Positions 1-5,895 of a stretch of 6,888 nt of DNA are shown in pieces. Within the stretch, counting starts at the first letter, position 1, and each line of letters begins with the position of its first letter. The DNA is taken from positions 1 through 6,888 of the forward strand of contig JAWXVA010000125.1 of the NCBI GenBank assembly GCA_044425815.1. The letters run 5' to 3'. The position numbers and the translations under genes were made by a program. The notes beneath the pieces were generated by a model. It made no database searches and was not told where the DNA came from. It was given only the letters and a program-made list of their open reading frames with translations. Source of the DNA: CAUPWF01 sp044425815 (GTDB taxonomy: Bacteria > Bacillota > Clostridia > Lachnospirales > Lachnospiraceae).

Positions 1-573
1 GATAATTGCTCCCCTCTGGAATTATTAAAACTACAAACATACTTAAAGACCATTGCTGATGGAGAAGGCATTGCGTTTGTATCTGGAAAAGGCAAACATA
101 AATCTTCACTACAAGAATTATACGAAGAACTAGAAGCTTGTGGCGAACGTCTTATGAAATATAAAGAAAACTTCGAAATCATGGGAAAAGACCGCCATAG
201 TTATTCTAAAACAGATGTGGAAGCTACGTTTATGAGAATGAAGGATGACCACATGATGAATGGTCAACTAAAGCCTGCTTATAACGTGCAGATTGCTGTG
301 GAGAATTATTTTATTATTCATACACGAGATAAAGATAAGAATAAGATTATTAAAATAAATGAACAATGGGAAGATTTGAAATCAGAATCCCATGAAAATA
401 TTGAAAGTGAATCAGGAATCATAAATAGACAAATACGTTCGATACAAACAGAGGGACATTTCGGAGATATAAAAGAAAATGAAAATTTCCGGAGATTTAA
501 TTTTAGGTCATCAGAAAAAGTATATAAAGAATTTTTGCTTTATGCTATCGGACGAAATATGTACTGTAGATGA
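1..573 (+). pseudogene. IS1182-family transposase, 5'-truncated by the window and internally deleted in frame
   Basis: The reading frame is open from base 1 to the TGA at 571-573 (190 codons seen) and enters from outside the window. The stretch with ATFMRMKDDHMMNGQLKPAY and then NVQIAVENYFIIH is typical of the DDE domain of IS1182-type transposases, which cut and paste their insertion sequence. The end, with RSIQTEGHFGDIK and FRRFNFRS, matches the family's C-terminal segment carrying the last catalytic acid (Glu in TEGHFG). From memory of the family, well over 100 residues should lie between these two blocks, including the second catalytic Asp. Here they are joined directly at about 320-335 without loss of frame. 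The last residues (GRNMYCR) also look shorter than usual. The product should therefore be catalytically dead. The left end of the element is outside the window, so the terminal repeats and target duplication cannot be checked. Confidence 0.85.
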
Positions 574-631
574 ACAGAACCTTTATTAATTGCGCTCTAA
601 AATAATATGACCAACAATAGATAAGCAATAA

Positions 632-686
632 AATGCCTAGTATCAATCTTCGAATTATTATAATTCGCTGATAAATACTAGGCATT
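632..686 (-). terminator. Long hairpin between the transposase and the operon end, probable operon terminator
   Basis: AATGCCTAGTAT (632-643) pairs with ATACTAGGCATT (675-686) in a perfect 12-bp stem. An inner stem, CGAATTA (651-657) with TAATTCG (661-667), closes a 3-base loop. Read on the minus strand, the stem is followed by TTTTATTGC, a weak U tract, so it could end the operon that stops at 783. On the plus strand no T run follows. It could also belong to the end of the insertion sequence. The fold is clear. The role is less certain. Confidence 0.5.
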
Positions 687-695
687 CTGTGTTAA

Positions 696-727
696 GGGAG
701 AAAATAGGATATTTTAGCCTATTTCCC
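696..727. repeat. Second hairpin (imperfect inverted repeat), possible plus-strand terminator or IS end
   Basis: GGG and AAATAGG (696-708, with three unpaired bases between them) pair with CCTATTTCCC (718-727) around a 9-base loop. On the plus strand a pyrimidine-rich stretch with TTCTTTTT follows about 10 bases later, so it may act as a weak terminator for the transposase side. Because it lies next to the 632-686 hairpin, the pair may separate two convergent transcription units. Part of the right end of the insertion sequence is the other reading. Confidence 0.35.
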
Positions 728-782
728 GATTGCCCCTTCTTTTTCGGTTATTCATATTTAATTAACTATGGCTAGCAATTAA

Positions 783-1097
783 TTATTTCATTTCCATTAA
801 TTCAATGATAACTTGGTCTTTTTTAACAAATGCTAAGTAGCAATCGCCATTGTCCATTTTAGGAACGATTACGCTGTCAGCTAATTCAACATATTTGTCA
901 ATTGAATCTACTTTAGCTGCTACGTGTACGTCATAGTGCATTTCTTCTGGGAAAATTGAGCCTGGTAAAAATCTAACGTATTCGATTGCAAATGGGCTTA
1001 ATTCTGGAGCTGTTACATAGATTCCAGCGCCTTCTGCGTGGAATTCACCTTCTTTAGCTTGTGTTGTTGGTAAACCAATATGTACGATTTCAAACAT
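783..1097 (-). CDS. Small VOC (glyoxalase/bleomycin-resistance fold) protein, last gene of the operon
   Basis: The predicted protein has 104 residues. The pattern resembles the vicinal-oxygen-chelate fold: an N-terminal strand with His6 (VHIGLP), a middle strand ending in YVRFLPGS, then HVAAKVDSID (His58) and a final strand VIIELM (Glu99). These His and Glu positions are where VOC enzymes usually place metal ligands. The family includes isomerases, lyases and dioxygenases that act on adjacent carbonyl and hydroxyl groups. The reaction here cannot be named from sequence. The start is supported by GGAGGA (1105-1110) seven bases upstream of the ATG. It follows the membrane-protein gene by 120 bp. 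In a locus with an LsrF-like enzyme and a ketose-type kinase, it may isomerise or epimerise the phosphorylated intermediate, the job LsrG does in the AI-2 pathway; this is inference. At 104 residues it is short for a VOC protein and may work as a dimer. Confidence 0.7.
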   Translation of the reverse strand: MFEIVHIGLPTTQAKEGEFHAEGAGIYVTAPELSPFAIEYVRFLPGSIFPEEMHYDVHVAAKVDSIDKYVELADSVIVPKMDNGDCYLAFVKKDQVIIELMEMK

Positions 1098-1120
1098 GAT
1101 ATTATCCTCCTAATTTTTAT

Positions 1121-1137
1121 TAACAGTTAAACTGTTA
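1121..1137. repeat. Perfect short hairpin between the DUF1097 and VOC genes
   Basis: TAACAGT (1121-1127) and ACTGTTA (1131-1137) form a 7-bp stem with loop TAA. It lies about 10 bases upstream of the VOC ribosome site, in an AT-rich 120-bp spacer that also carries two copies of TTAGTTATTTC (1185-1195 and 1199-1209). On the minus strand AT-rich sequence follows but no clean U tract. It may be a weak processing or attenuation site, or a small operator. No function is shown. Confidence 0.35.
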
Positions 1138-1217
1138 TCTTTTATTTGTCTCATTTGACAGTTTCAATTTGTTGTTGTTTTTATTTAGTTATTTCCACTT
1201 AGTTATTTCTATTAATC

Positions 1218-1748
1218 TTAGCTATTGTATTTAGCATCGTATGGTCCACGGATGATAATTGTTAAGTATCCTAATAGACATCCTAAGAATACGTATACAA
1301 GTTCAAATACACCCATTTTGATGTATGAAACGATTGATGCATAGTCAGGGTTTGGCATTGCAAAAAAGATACCTGCTGTGATAAATAATACTGGTAAGAT
1401 ATTCATCTCAAGTTTTTCTGTACAGATTGTTGGAATAACCCAGATAAGAATTGAGATTGGGAATGCCCACCATCCTAAGCCACCAAATACATTTACTCCA
1501 AAGAAAATAATAAATGTTGATGCAATAATTGCTAATACTGTTGAGAACATTACTTTTGTTCCGCCTTTAACATCACAACCTGCTAAGAAGTAGCAAGCCC
1601 ATCCGATAAATGCCATCCAACCACCAGAAGTGAGTGATAATCCTAATGCTCCACCAAGAGGTGCGCCGATAAGTTGGTCTACAATTTGACATGCACATGC
1701 AAGAATTGCGATAATTACAGGTCCGCCTAAATATTTTATTGTTTTCAT
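1218..1748 (-). CDS. DUF1097-type small integral membrane protein (YcdZ-like), possible transporter
   Basis: The protein has 176 residues, is very hydrophobic and is rich in Gly and Trp. I see about six likely membrane segments, near residues 8-27, 43-58, 66-88, 91-109, 117-131 and 143-165. The motif GGWMAFIGWACYFLAG and the length agree with the DUF1097 family, whose E. coli member is YcdZ and whose function is not established. I chose the ATG at 1748 because GGAGGA (1756-1761) sits seven bases upstream. A longer frame starting at 1805 would add 19 polar residues without a ribosome site. The gene lies between the lsrF-like gene (240 bp upstream) and the VOC gene (120 bp downstream), all on the same strand. 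No other transport gene is present, so it is the best local candidate for substrate entry or product exit; this is inference from context. Confidence 0.75.
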   Translation of the reverse strand: MKTIKYLGGPVIIAILACACQIVDQLIGAPLGGALGLSLTSGGWMAFIGWACYFLAGCDVKGGTKVMFSTVLAIIASTFIIFFGVNVFGGLGWWAFPISILIWVIPTICTEKLEMNILPVLFITAGIFFAMPNPDYASIVSYIKMGVFELVYVFLGCLLGYLTIIIRGPYDAKYNS

Positions 1749-1853
1749 GATAATTTCCTCCATTTTTTCCTTTACGTTTAATTGTAACTGGAAACTCCTA
1801 ATCATTTGACATCCATATTAAATGAGAGTATCATGAGTTAGGGTTTTCCCAAC

Positions 1854-1907
1854 GAGTCGAAGAAACTGTGCAATGTCCGTCCAAGATAAAGACAGTTTCC
1901 TTGACTC
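1854..1907. repeat. Large inverted repeat in the 240-bp gap inside the operon
   Basis: The gap from 1749 to 1990 has no gene that I can support. At its centre a 17-base arm (1854-1870) pairs with 1891-1907, with 14 of 17 positions complementary, around a 20-base loop. On the plus strand CTTTTTTATTTTC follows, so it looks like an intrinsic terminator for plus-strand (antisense) transcription. On the minus strand, the direction of the operon, no U tract follows. A second small stem, around GGGTTTTCCC (1841-1850), lies next to it. In the operon transcript the structure could protect the 3' end of the dhaL-dhaK-lsrF part or mark a processing site. I do not recognise it as a known riboswitch. Confidence 0.5.
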
Positions 1908-1990
1908 CTTTTTTATTTTCGTTACTAGTTTTACTACTGCCATGTGTTATTACATACTATTTTTCACCATATATCTTTTATGGTTATGAT

Positions 1991-2884
1991 TTATTTTGCT
2001 AAATCACTCTTCATGTCTAAGAAGAATTCGTAAGCATCCTTAGAAGTAGCACCTTCGTGAACTACTTTACCAATTGCTGCACACATTGCTTCTGGGCATT
2101 CACTTTGGAAGATATTTCTTCCCATATCCATACCTCTTGCTCCTGATGCCATTGATCTGTATGCCATCTCTAATGCATCAAGCTCTGGTAATTTCTTACC
2201 ACCAGCAACTACGATAGGTACTGGACACGCTGCTACGATTTTTTCGAAATCTTCACAGTAATATGTTTTAATTGCATGAGCACCAAGCTCTGCTAAAACA
2301 CGTGTTGCCAACATAAAGTATTTGTTTGTTCTTTCCATTTCTTTCCCAACAGCTGTTACTGCCATTACTGGTACTCCGTAGCGTTCACCCGCATCTGCTG
2401 CTCTACATAACGTTTCAAATGATTGAGCCTCTCCTGCTTTAGAACCAACGAAACATTGGATTGCCATCATAGAAACGTTCATTCTAAGAGCGTCTTCTAT
2501 ATCTATTCCAAATCCGTTGCCTGCACTTAAATCATCATGAAGAACCGTTGTATCGCGTGTAGCTCTAAGACAAATTGCTTTATCTACTGCTGGGTCGATA
2601 CAGCTTCTAAGCGCTCCACGTGTACCCATTAATGCATCAACATATGGTACTAATGGATCAATTACTAAATCTAATCTTTCAAGCCCAGCTGTTGCTCCCA
2701 TGATATAACCATGGTCAAAAGCTAACATTACAGTGTTTCCAGATTTAGGATTGAAAACTTTTGAAAGTCTGTTTTTCATTCCCCACCCTGAGTGTCCTAC
2801 TCCTTTAACGTGAAAACCAGCTGTTACGGGTGGTGTATCAAGATGGTAATCCTTTGCGATTTTATTGCCTACTGCATCTGCCAT
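1991..2884 (-). CDS. lsrF: LsrF-like class I aldolase/thiolase (DeoC/FbaB-type TIM barrel)
   Basis: The protein has 297 residues, close to the 291 of E. coli LsrF, and resembles it along its whole length. Landmarks are WGMKNRLSKVFNPKSGNTVM (34-53), AFDHGY with Asp57 (55-60), the GLER block (67-70), MAVTAVGKEM (174-183), the Schiff-base lysine Lys206 in IKTYY, VAGGKKLPE (226-234) and the phosphate-site motif MGRNIFQS (254-261). In the AI-2 pathway LsrF moves an acetyl group from 3-hydroxy-2,4-pentanedione 5-phosphate to CoA, giving dihydroxyacetone phosphate and acetyl-CoA. Whether this protein uses that substrate or cleaves another ketose phosphate is open, because LsrK and LsrG are absent here. 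The start has a perfect AAGGAGG (2894-2900) nine bases upstream. It follows dhaK by 34 bp and is surely co-transcribed. The active-site lysine and phosphate loop are intact, so an active enzyme is expected in the cytoplasm. Confidence 0.9.
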   Translation of the reverse strand: MADAVGNKIAKDYHLDTPPVTAGFHVKGVGHSGWGMKNRLSKVFNPKSGNTVMLAFDHGYIMGATAGLERLDLVIDPLVPYVDALMGTRGALRSCIDPAVDKAICLRATRDTTVLHDDLSAGNGFGIDIEDALRMNVSMMAIQCFVGSKAGEAQSFETLCRAADAGERYGVPVMAVTAVGKEMERTNKYFMLATRVLAELGAHAIKTYYCEDFEKIVAACPVPIVVAGGKKLPELDALEMAYRSMASGARGMDMGRNIFQSECPEAMCAAIGKVVHEGATSKDAYEFFLDMKSDLAK

Positions 2885-2918
2885 AATAATGGGCCTCCTT
2901 CTACTTGTGTTTAATTAA

Positions 2919-3920
2919 TTATTTTTTTAAGTAAGCTGCTTTACAAGGAGCATCCCAGTGTGCAACCATTTCTGGTGTCATACGAGCTACGAATAATTGG
3001 AATCCAGCTGCTTCTTGAACTGTTAAGATTTCATCTACCCATTTAGCTACAACTTTGATACCTTTAGCTTCTAAGTATTTCACTGTTGATCTGTAGCAGA
3101 TTAATTGTTCCATAACTGTCATTCCACCGATACCATCAACAACTACCATTACTTCTTCGCCTGCAACTAATTTTAAGTCATCAACTAATTTCTCAGCAGC
3201 GATTGCGATTACTTCGTCAGCTGTACATAATTCGATTTGGTATCCGCCACCTTCACCGTGTTGTCCCATACCAATACCGATCATATTGTCAGCTAATTCT
3301 CCTAATGGAGCTCCGTTTGATGGGTGTGTACAAGTTTTAGCTGTGATAGAGATAGCAGCCATGTTATCAGCAAAGTATTGAGCCATTTCAGCGATCTCTT
3401 CAAAAGATTTTCCTTGTTTAGCAGCTCCACCAGCTAATTTATAAAGTGGGCAACATCCAACGAATCCACGACGGTTGTCAGCGTCTTCACGAGGTGCTGT
3501 CATAATGTCTTCTTGAGTTACGATTTTAGCTACTTTAATTCCTAATTTAGCACATTCTTTCATAACTAAGTTTCCTGTAAGCATATCACCAGCGTGATTT
3601 AATACTACAAGAATAACTCCATGTCCTTTATCTGCTAATTTGATAGCTTCAACAACTGGTCCTGGACCAGGTGCTGCGAAGATATCTCCACATACACAGA
3701 TATCTAACATACCTTCTCCAACATAACCTTCGATTGCTGGCTCATGTCCTGATCCACCGAAAGATACAACTGTAACACGGTCAGCATCTGCTAATGCTTT
3801 AGACACTACGATGTTGTCTGGGTGTAACTCTAACACATCATCATGCGCCATTGCTAAACCTTCTAATAATTCACTTGTTAAGTCCTCTGGTTTGTTGATA
3901 AATTTTTTCATTACTACCAT
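2919..3920 (-). CDS. dhaK: DhaK-type dihydroxyacetone/ketose kinase, substrate-binding subunit
   Basis: The protein has 333 residues, somewhat shorter than E. coli DhaK (356). It binds a small ketone or ketose through a covalent hemiaminal with a histidine, and DhaL supplies the phosphate. Motifs seen: GGSGHEP (55-61, His59), GDIFAAPGPGPV (78-89), NHAGDML (108-114, Asp112) and GMGQHGEGGG (217-226, His221, the expected covalent histidine). These match His56, Asp109 and His218 of the E. coli enzyme, so catalysis should be intact. Two pocket positions differ by my alignment from memory: Ser80 corresponds to Ala83, and Lys104 to Leu107. This suggests a substrate other than plain dihydroxyacetone, such as a C4 or C5 ketose; that is inference. 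The first ATG (3920) is preferred because AAGAGG (3929-3934) lies eight bases upstream, while the ATG at 3911 would be 17 bases away. It follows dhaL by 27 bp. Confidence 0.93.
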   Translation of the reverse strand: MVVMKKFINKPEDLTSELLEGLAMAHDDVLELHPDNIVVSKALADADRVTVVSFGGSGHEPAIEGYVGEGMLDICVCGDIFAAPGPGPVVEAIKLADKGHGVILVVLNHAGDMLTGNLVMKECAKLGIKVAKIVTQEDIMTAPREDADNRRGFVGCCPLYKLAGGAAKQGKSFEEIAEMAQYFADNMAAISITAKTCTHPSNGAPLGELADNMIGIGMGQHGEGGGYQIELCTADEVIAIAAEKLVDDLKLVAGEEVMVVVDGIGGMTVMEQLICYRSTVKYLEAKGIKVVAKWVDEILTVQEAAGFQLFVARMTPEMVAHWDAPCKAAYLKK

Positions 3921-3947
3921 AATCTTTTCCTCTTTTCTTTTTATTTT

Positions 3948-4580
3948 TTATTTTGTTAGTGCATTATAAAAACCGATAAATATGTAAGTACAGCTTTGTG
4001 CTCCTGCATCTGGTGTTCCAATTGTTTGCTCACCATATGTTCTAGCACGTCCGAATTTACTAACGTAATTTTCGCTTTCTTTTGCGCCTTTGATTGCAGC
4101 TTCTTTCGCATTTGTAACAATTGCAACAATATCATCCGCACTGTCAAGTGCAGCGTTTGTTCCTGGAATTAATGTATCCATCATTGTTTTGTCACCAACT
4201 TTTGCTTTCGATAGATATTGTAATTCTGTCAAACCAGATCCTAATATCTTCTTAAGTAAAGCTGCGTCAGCCTCAACTTCATCTTCTAACTCTTCTCCAT
4301 ATCCTCCAAGATAAGTACCATATAATGGTCCAGCCGATCCACCACTAATATTAGTAACGGCATCTCCTATCTCAGCGAAAAGTTTCTTAAGTGGTGCATC
4401 TGTAGCTACCCACTCTGTGCTTATTCCGCTGACAACTTTCGCTATCTTCGAAATTGTTGTTCCATGATCTCCATCTCCAAACTTAGCATCAATATCTGTC
4501 AATAAATCTTTATTGTCTTCCATCAATGTTGTAATTTCTTGGAAAATCTTATCCCAACCTTCTCTAGTAATCGTTTCCAT
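3948..4580 (-). CDS. dhaL: DhaL-type nucleotide-binding kinase subunit
   Basis: The protein has 210 residues, the usual DhaL length. The Mg-binding aspartates appear in DAKFGDGDHG (31-40: Asp31, Asp36, Asp38). The nucleotide loop is GGSAGPLYGT (80-89), followed by VGDKTMMDTL (128-137) and the C-terminal block FGRARTYGEQTIGTPDAGAQ (176-195). It should be the partner of the DhaK encoded 27 bp downstream and pass phosphate to the bound ketone. In E. coli DhaL keeps ADP bound and is recharged by DhaM of the PTS. In other systems separate K and L subunits use ATP directly. No dhaM lies in the window, so ATP use is possible but not shown. It is the first gene of the operon, with a leader of about 100 bases from the predicted promoter. 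An AAAGGGGG-type ribosome site lies five bases upstream of the ATG. Confidence 0.93.
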   Translation of the reverse strand: METITREGWDKIFQEITTLMEDNKDLLTDIDAKFGDGDHGTTISKIAKVVSGISTEWVATDAPLKKLFAEIGDAVTNISGGSAGPLYGTYLGGYGEELEDEVEADAALLKKILGSGLTELQYLSKAKVGDKTMMDTLIPGTNAALDSADDIVAIVTNAKEAAIKGAKESENYVSKFGRARTYGEQTIGTPDAGAQSCTYIFIGFYNALTK

Positions 4581-4610
4581 AGTATCCCCCTTTCACCAAG
4601 TGTTTTTTTG

Positions 4611-4624
4611 GTTACATATGTAAC
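4611..4624. promoter_or_regulatory. Operator candidate O1, perfect 14-bp palindrome GTTACATATGTAAC
   Basis: The site is its own reverse complement. It lies in the dhaL leader, downstream of the predicted start of transcription. Similar sites occur at 4647-4662, 4689-4704 and 5882-5895, which argues for a real binding site. The likely binder is the SorC-type regulator encoded next door. In the transcript this site could also pair with O2, since GGTTACATATG and CATATGTAACC are complementary. Confidence 0.65.
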
Positions 4625-4646
4625 TCCATCCTCGTTTCCTTCTTTC

Positions 4647-4662
4647 GGTATCATATGTAACC
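4647..4662. promoter_or_regulatory. Operator candidate O2, near-palindrome GGTATCATATGTAACC
   Basis: This site differs from the ideal GGTTACATATGTAACC at two positions in one half. Its centre is 37 bp from the centre of O1 and it falls about 20-35 bases after the predicted start of transcription, where a bound repressor would block elongation or initiation. Confidence 0.6.
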
Positions 4663-4686
4663 AGCCTTATATTTATTCCTGTATTT

Positions 4687-4715
4687 ATATTATCATTCGT
4701 AACCTTTATTGTCAA
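4687..4715 (-). promoter_or_regulatory. Sigma-A-type promoter of the dhaL-dhaK-lsrF operon
   Basis: On the minus strand a perfect TTGACA (4715-4710) is followed after 17 bases by TAATAT (4692-4687). An alternative -10, TATAAA, lies three bases later. Transcription would begin near 4680, leaving a leader of about 100 bases before dhaL. The -35 box begins only eight bases after the U tract of the regulator's terminator, so the operon has its own start, separate from the regulator gene. Confidence 0.75.
4689..4704. promoter_or_regulatory. Operator candidate O3, inside the promoter spacer
   Basis: ATTATCATTCGTAACC matches O2 at 12 of 16 positions, with the outer blocks TATCAT and GTAACC kept. 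Its centre is 42 bp from O2, about four helical turns. It covers the spacer and part of the -10 box of the dhaL promoter, so binding here should exclude RNA polymerase. It is the weakest palindrome but the best placed. Confidence 0.5.
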
Positions 4716-4722
4716 TAATTAT

Positions 4723-4760
4723 AAAAAAAAATCACTAATTATAAATAAATTAGTGATTTT
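4723..4760 (-). terminator. Intrinsic terminator of the SorC-type regulator gene
   Basis: AATTAGTGATTTT (4748-4760) and AAAATCACTAATT (4728-4740) form a perfect 13-bp stem with a 7-base loop. On the minus strand the run continues as T's to 4723. It lies about 95 bases after the regulator's stop codon. Confidence 0.85.
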
Positions 4761-4853
4761 GTATAAATTTTTTATTAAATTTTGTAACTAATTACAATGT
4801 AAGGTTGATCACTCTTGTCAATTTTACATAGCTTTCACCTATTACTTTTGTAA

Positions 4854-5807
4854 CTATTCATTAATCGAATCCAACATATTTTGTGCAAGAACATCAGTAA
4901 GGATCATATGCGTAAATACTCCAGTTCGCAACGCACCTATCGCCGACTTTGCATCTGTCTTATCTGAGCACATTCCCACCACATATTTTGCTCTTTTTAC
5001 ATTTTCGATTTCCGTCTGCATTACATTATCTCTCTCTGGTTCAATAAAGTTCCCGTCTATATCATAATAGTATGCAAGGTATCTACCCACTGCATGTTTT
5101 TCCTTTAATCGGTTACCAAATCGAATCGATGTCGCTAAATCTGGCGTAGAATATAGATTCGAAACATTTAATAGTGCGACATTCATATTCTCCCATTTGT
5201 TTCTAATATCTGAATACAACTCTGTCTTTTTGTATAGTTCTTTTTCTTCTTGGGAATCTACAAGGGCAGGCAAATACATATAGTATGCAATTAATTGTGT
5301 GTATTCAGAAAAAATACGTACCAATTCATTTGTATGGTAACTTCTATAAGATGCTTTGAATCCACCAATCAAAGGAAAAAGTTCCCCTTCATATCCATTC
5401 ATCTGTATCTCTTTACTTTTTATCACTTCTGACAATTGGCCTATCATCGACCCACATCCTACACCTACTCTATGAAATGGAATTTTACCATTCTGACAAA
5501 CATGGAAACATTCCAACGCAATCTGCTCTTGTACTCCTGCTGATTCTAATTTGTCCGTCTTAACTACAATCACTTGATGTACATTAAATTTTTCTTCTAT
5601 TTTTCTACTTAGCATCTGCTGCATACTTTTCACTTCATTAATCGTAATCGTAACCATATTTAAGCTTTTTGCTTCAGCAAGCATCTTCGAAACCATCGGT
5701 CTTGATACTCCTATTCGCTTCGCAATCTCCATCTGACTCAATTCTTCTTCATAATACATCTTAAGCACAGATGTTAGTCTTTCTAGCTTTTTCTCATCCG
5801 GAAACAT
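4854..5807 (-). CDS. SorC/LsrR-family transcriptional regulator
   Basis: The protein has 317 residues from the ATG at 5807, the normal length for the SorC family. The N-terminus carries a helix-turn-helix near residues 24-43 (LSQMEIAKRIGVSRPMVSKM). The rest fits the sugar-phosphate binding domain shared with SorC, DeoR-like regulators and LsrR; GVGCGS (115-120) sits where the family has its G-rich ligand loop. Such proteins form tetramers, usually repress a nearby catabolic operon and let go when a phosphorylated sugar binds. The gene is divided from the operon by a terminator and a separate promoter, and palindromes lie at both promoters, so control of the operon and of itself is likely. Start choice: ATG 5807 has GGTGA five bases upstream. 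GTG 5819 (four residues longer) has no clear ribosome site but cannot be excluded. Confidence 0.88.
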   Translation of the reverse strand: MFPDEKKLERLTSVLKMYYEEELSQMEIAKRIGVSRPMVSKMLAEAKSLNMVTITINEVKSMQQMLSRKIEEKFNVHQVIVVKTDKLESAGVQEQIALECFHVCQNGKIPFHRVGVGCGSMIGQLSEVIKSKEIQMNGYEGELFPLIGGFKASYRSYHTNELVRIFSEYTQLIAYYMYLPALVDSQEEKELYKKTELYSDIRNKWENMNVALLNVSNLYSTPDLATSIRFGNRLKEKHAVGRYLAYYYDIDGNFIEPERDNVMQTEIENVKRAKYVVGMCSDKTDAKSAIGALRTGVFTHMILTDVLAQNMLDSINE

Positions 5808-5844
5808 ATCTTTCACCACGTTCTTTCTACTAGTCTATATAGTC

Positions 5845-5873
5845 AGTATATCCTTTTTAATAGGTACTGTCAA
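5845..5873 (-). promoter_or_regulatory. Promoter of the regulator gene
   Basis: On the minus strand TTGACA (5873-5868), 17 bases, then TATACT (5850-5845) make an almost ideal sigma-A promoter. Transcription would begin near 5838, only 20-30 bases before the regulator's start codon. Confidence 0.8.
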
Positions 5874-5881
5874 CGGATGAA

Positions 5882-5895
5882 GTTACATAATTAAC
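5882..5895. promoter_or_regulatory. Operator candidate O4 upstream of the regulator's promoter
   Basis: GTTACATAATTAAC matches the perfect O1 palindrome at 12 of 14 positions, differing only at two central bases. It lies around -50 relative to the regulator's predicted start and directly abuts the stop codon of the upstream gene. The position would suit autoregulation or looping to the operon sites 1.2 kb away. It could be chance, given the AT-rich sequence. Confidence 0.5.

Noticed and set aside
1378..1593. 71-codon open frame on the plus strand
   Set aside because: It lies antisense within the DUF1097 gene, has no ribosome site or family resemblance, and is a shadow of that gene.
3956..4314. 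Two open frames overlapping dhaL (63 codons minus, 74 codons plus)
   Set aside because: Both are alternative frames of the clear dhaL gene with its catalytic motifs, and have no supporting signals.
4786..4819. A further minus-strand TTGACA at 4819-4814, possible second operon promoter
   Set aside because: The hexamer 17 bases downstream is ATTGTA, a poor -10, and the strong terminator at 4723-4760 follows, so it would not drive the operon.
4780..4856. Two copies of TTTTGTAACTA and an inverted repeat TTGTAA/TTACAA (4782-4797) as further operators
   Set aside because: They share only GTAAC with the palindrome family and lie in the 3' region of the regulator transcript before its terminator. 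A role is not supported.
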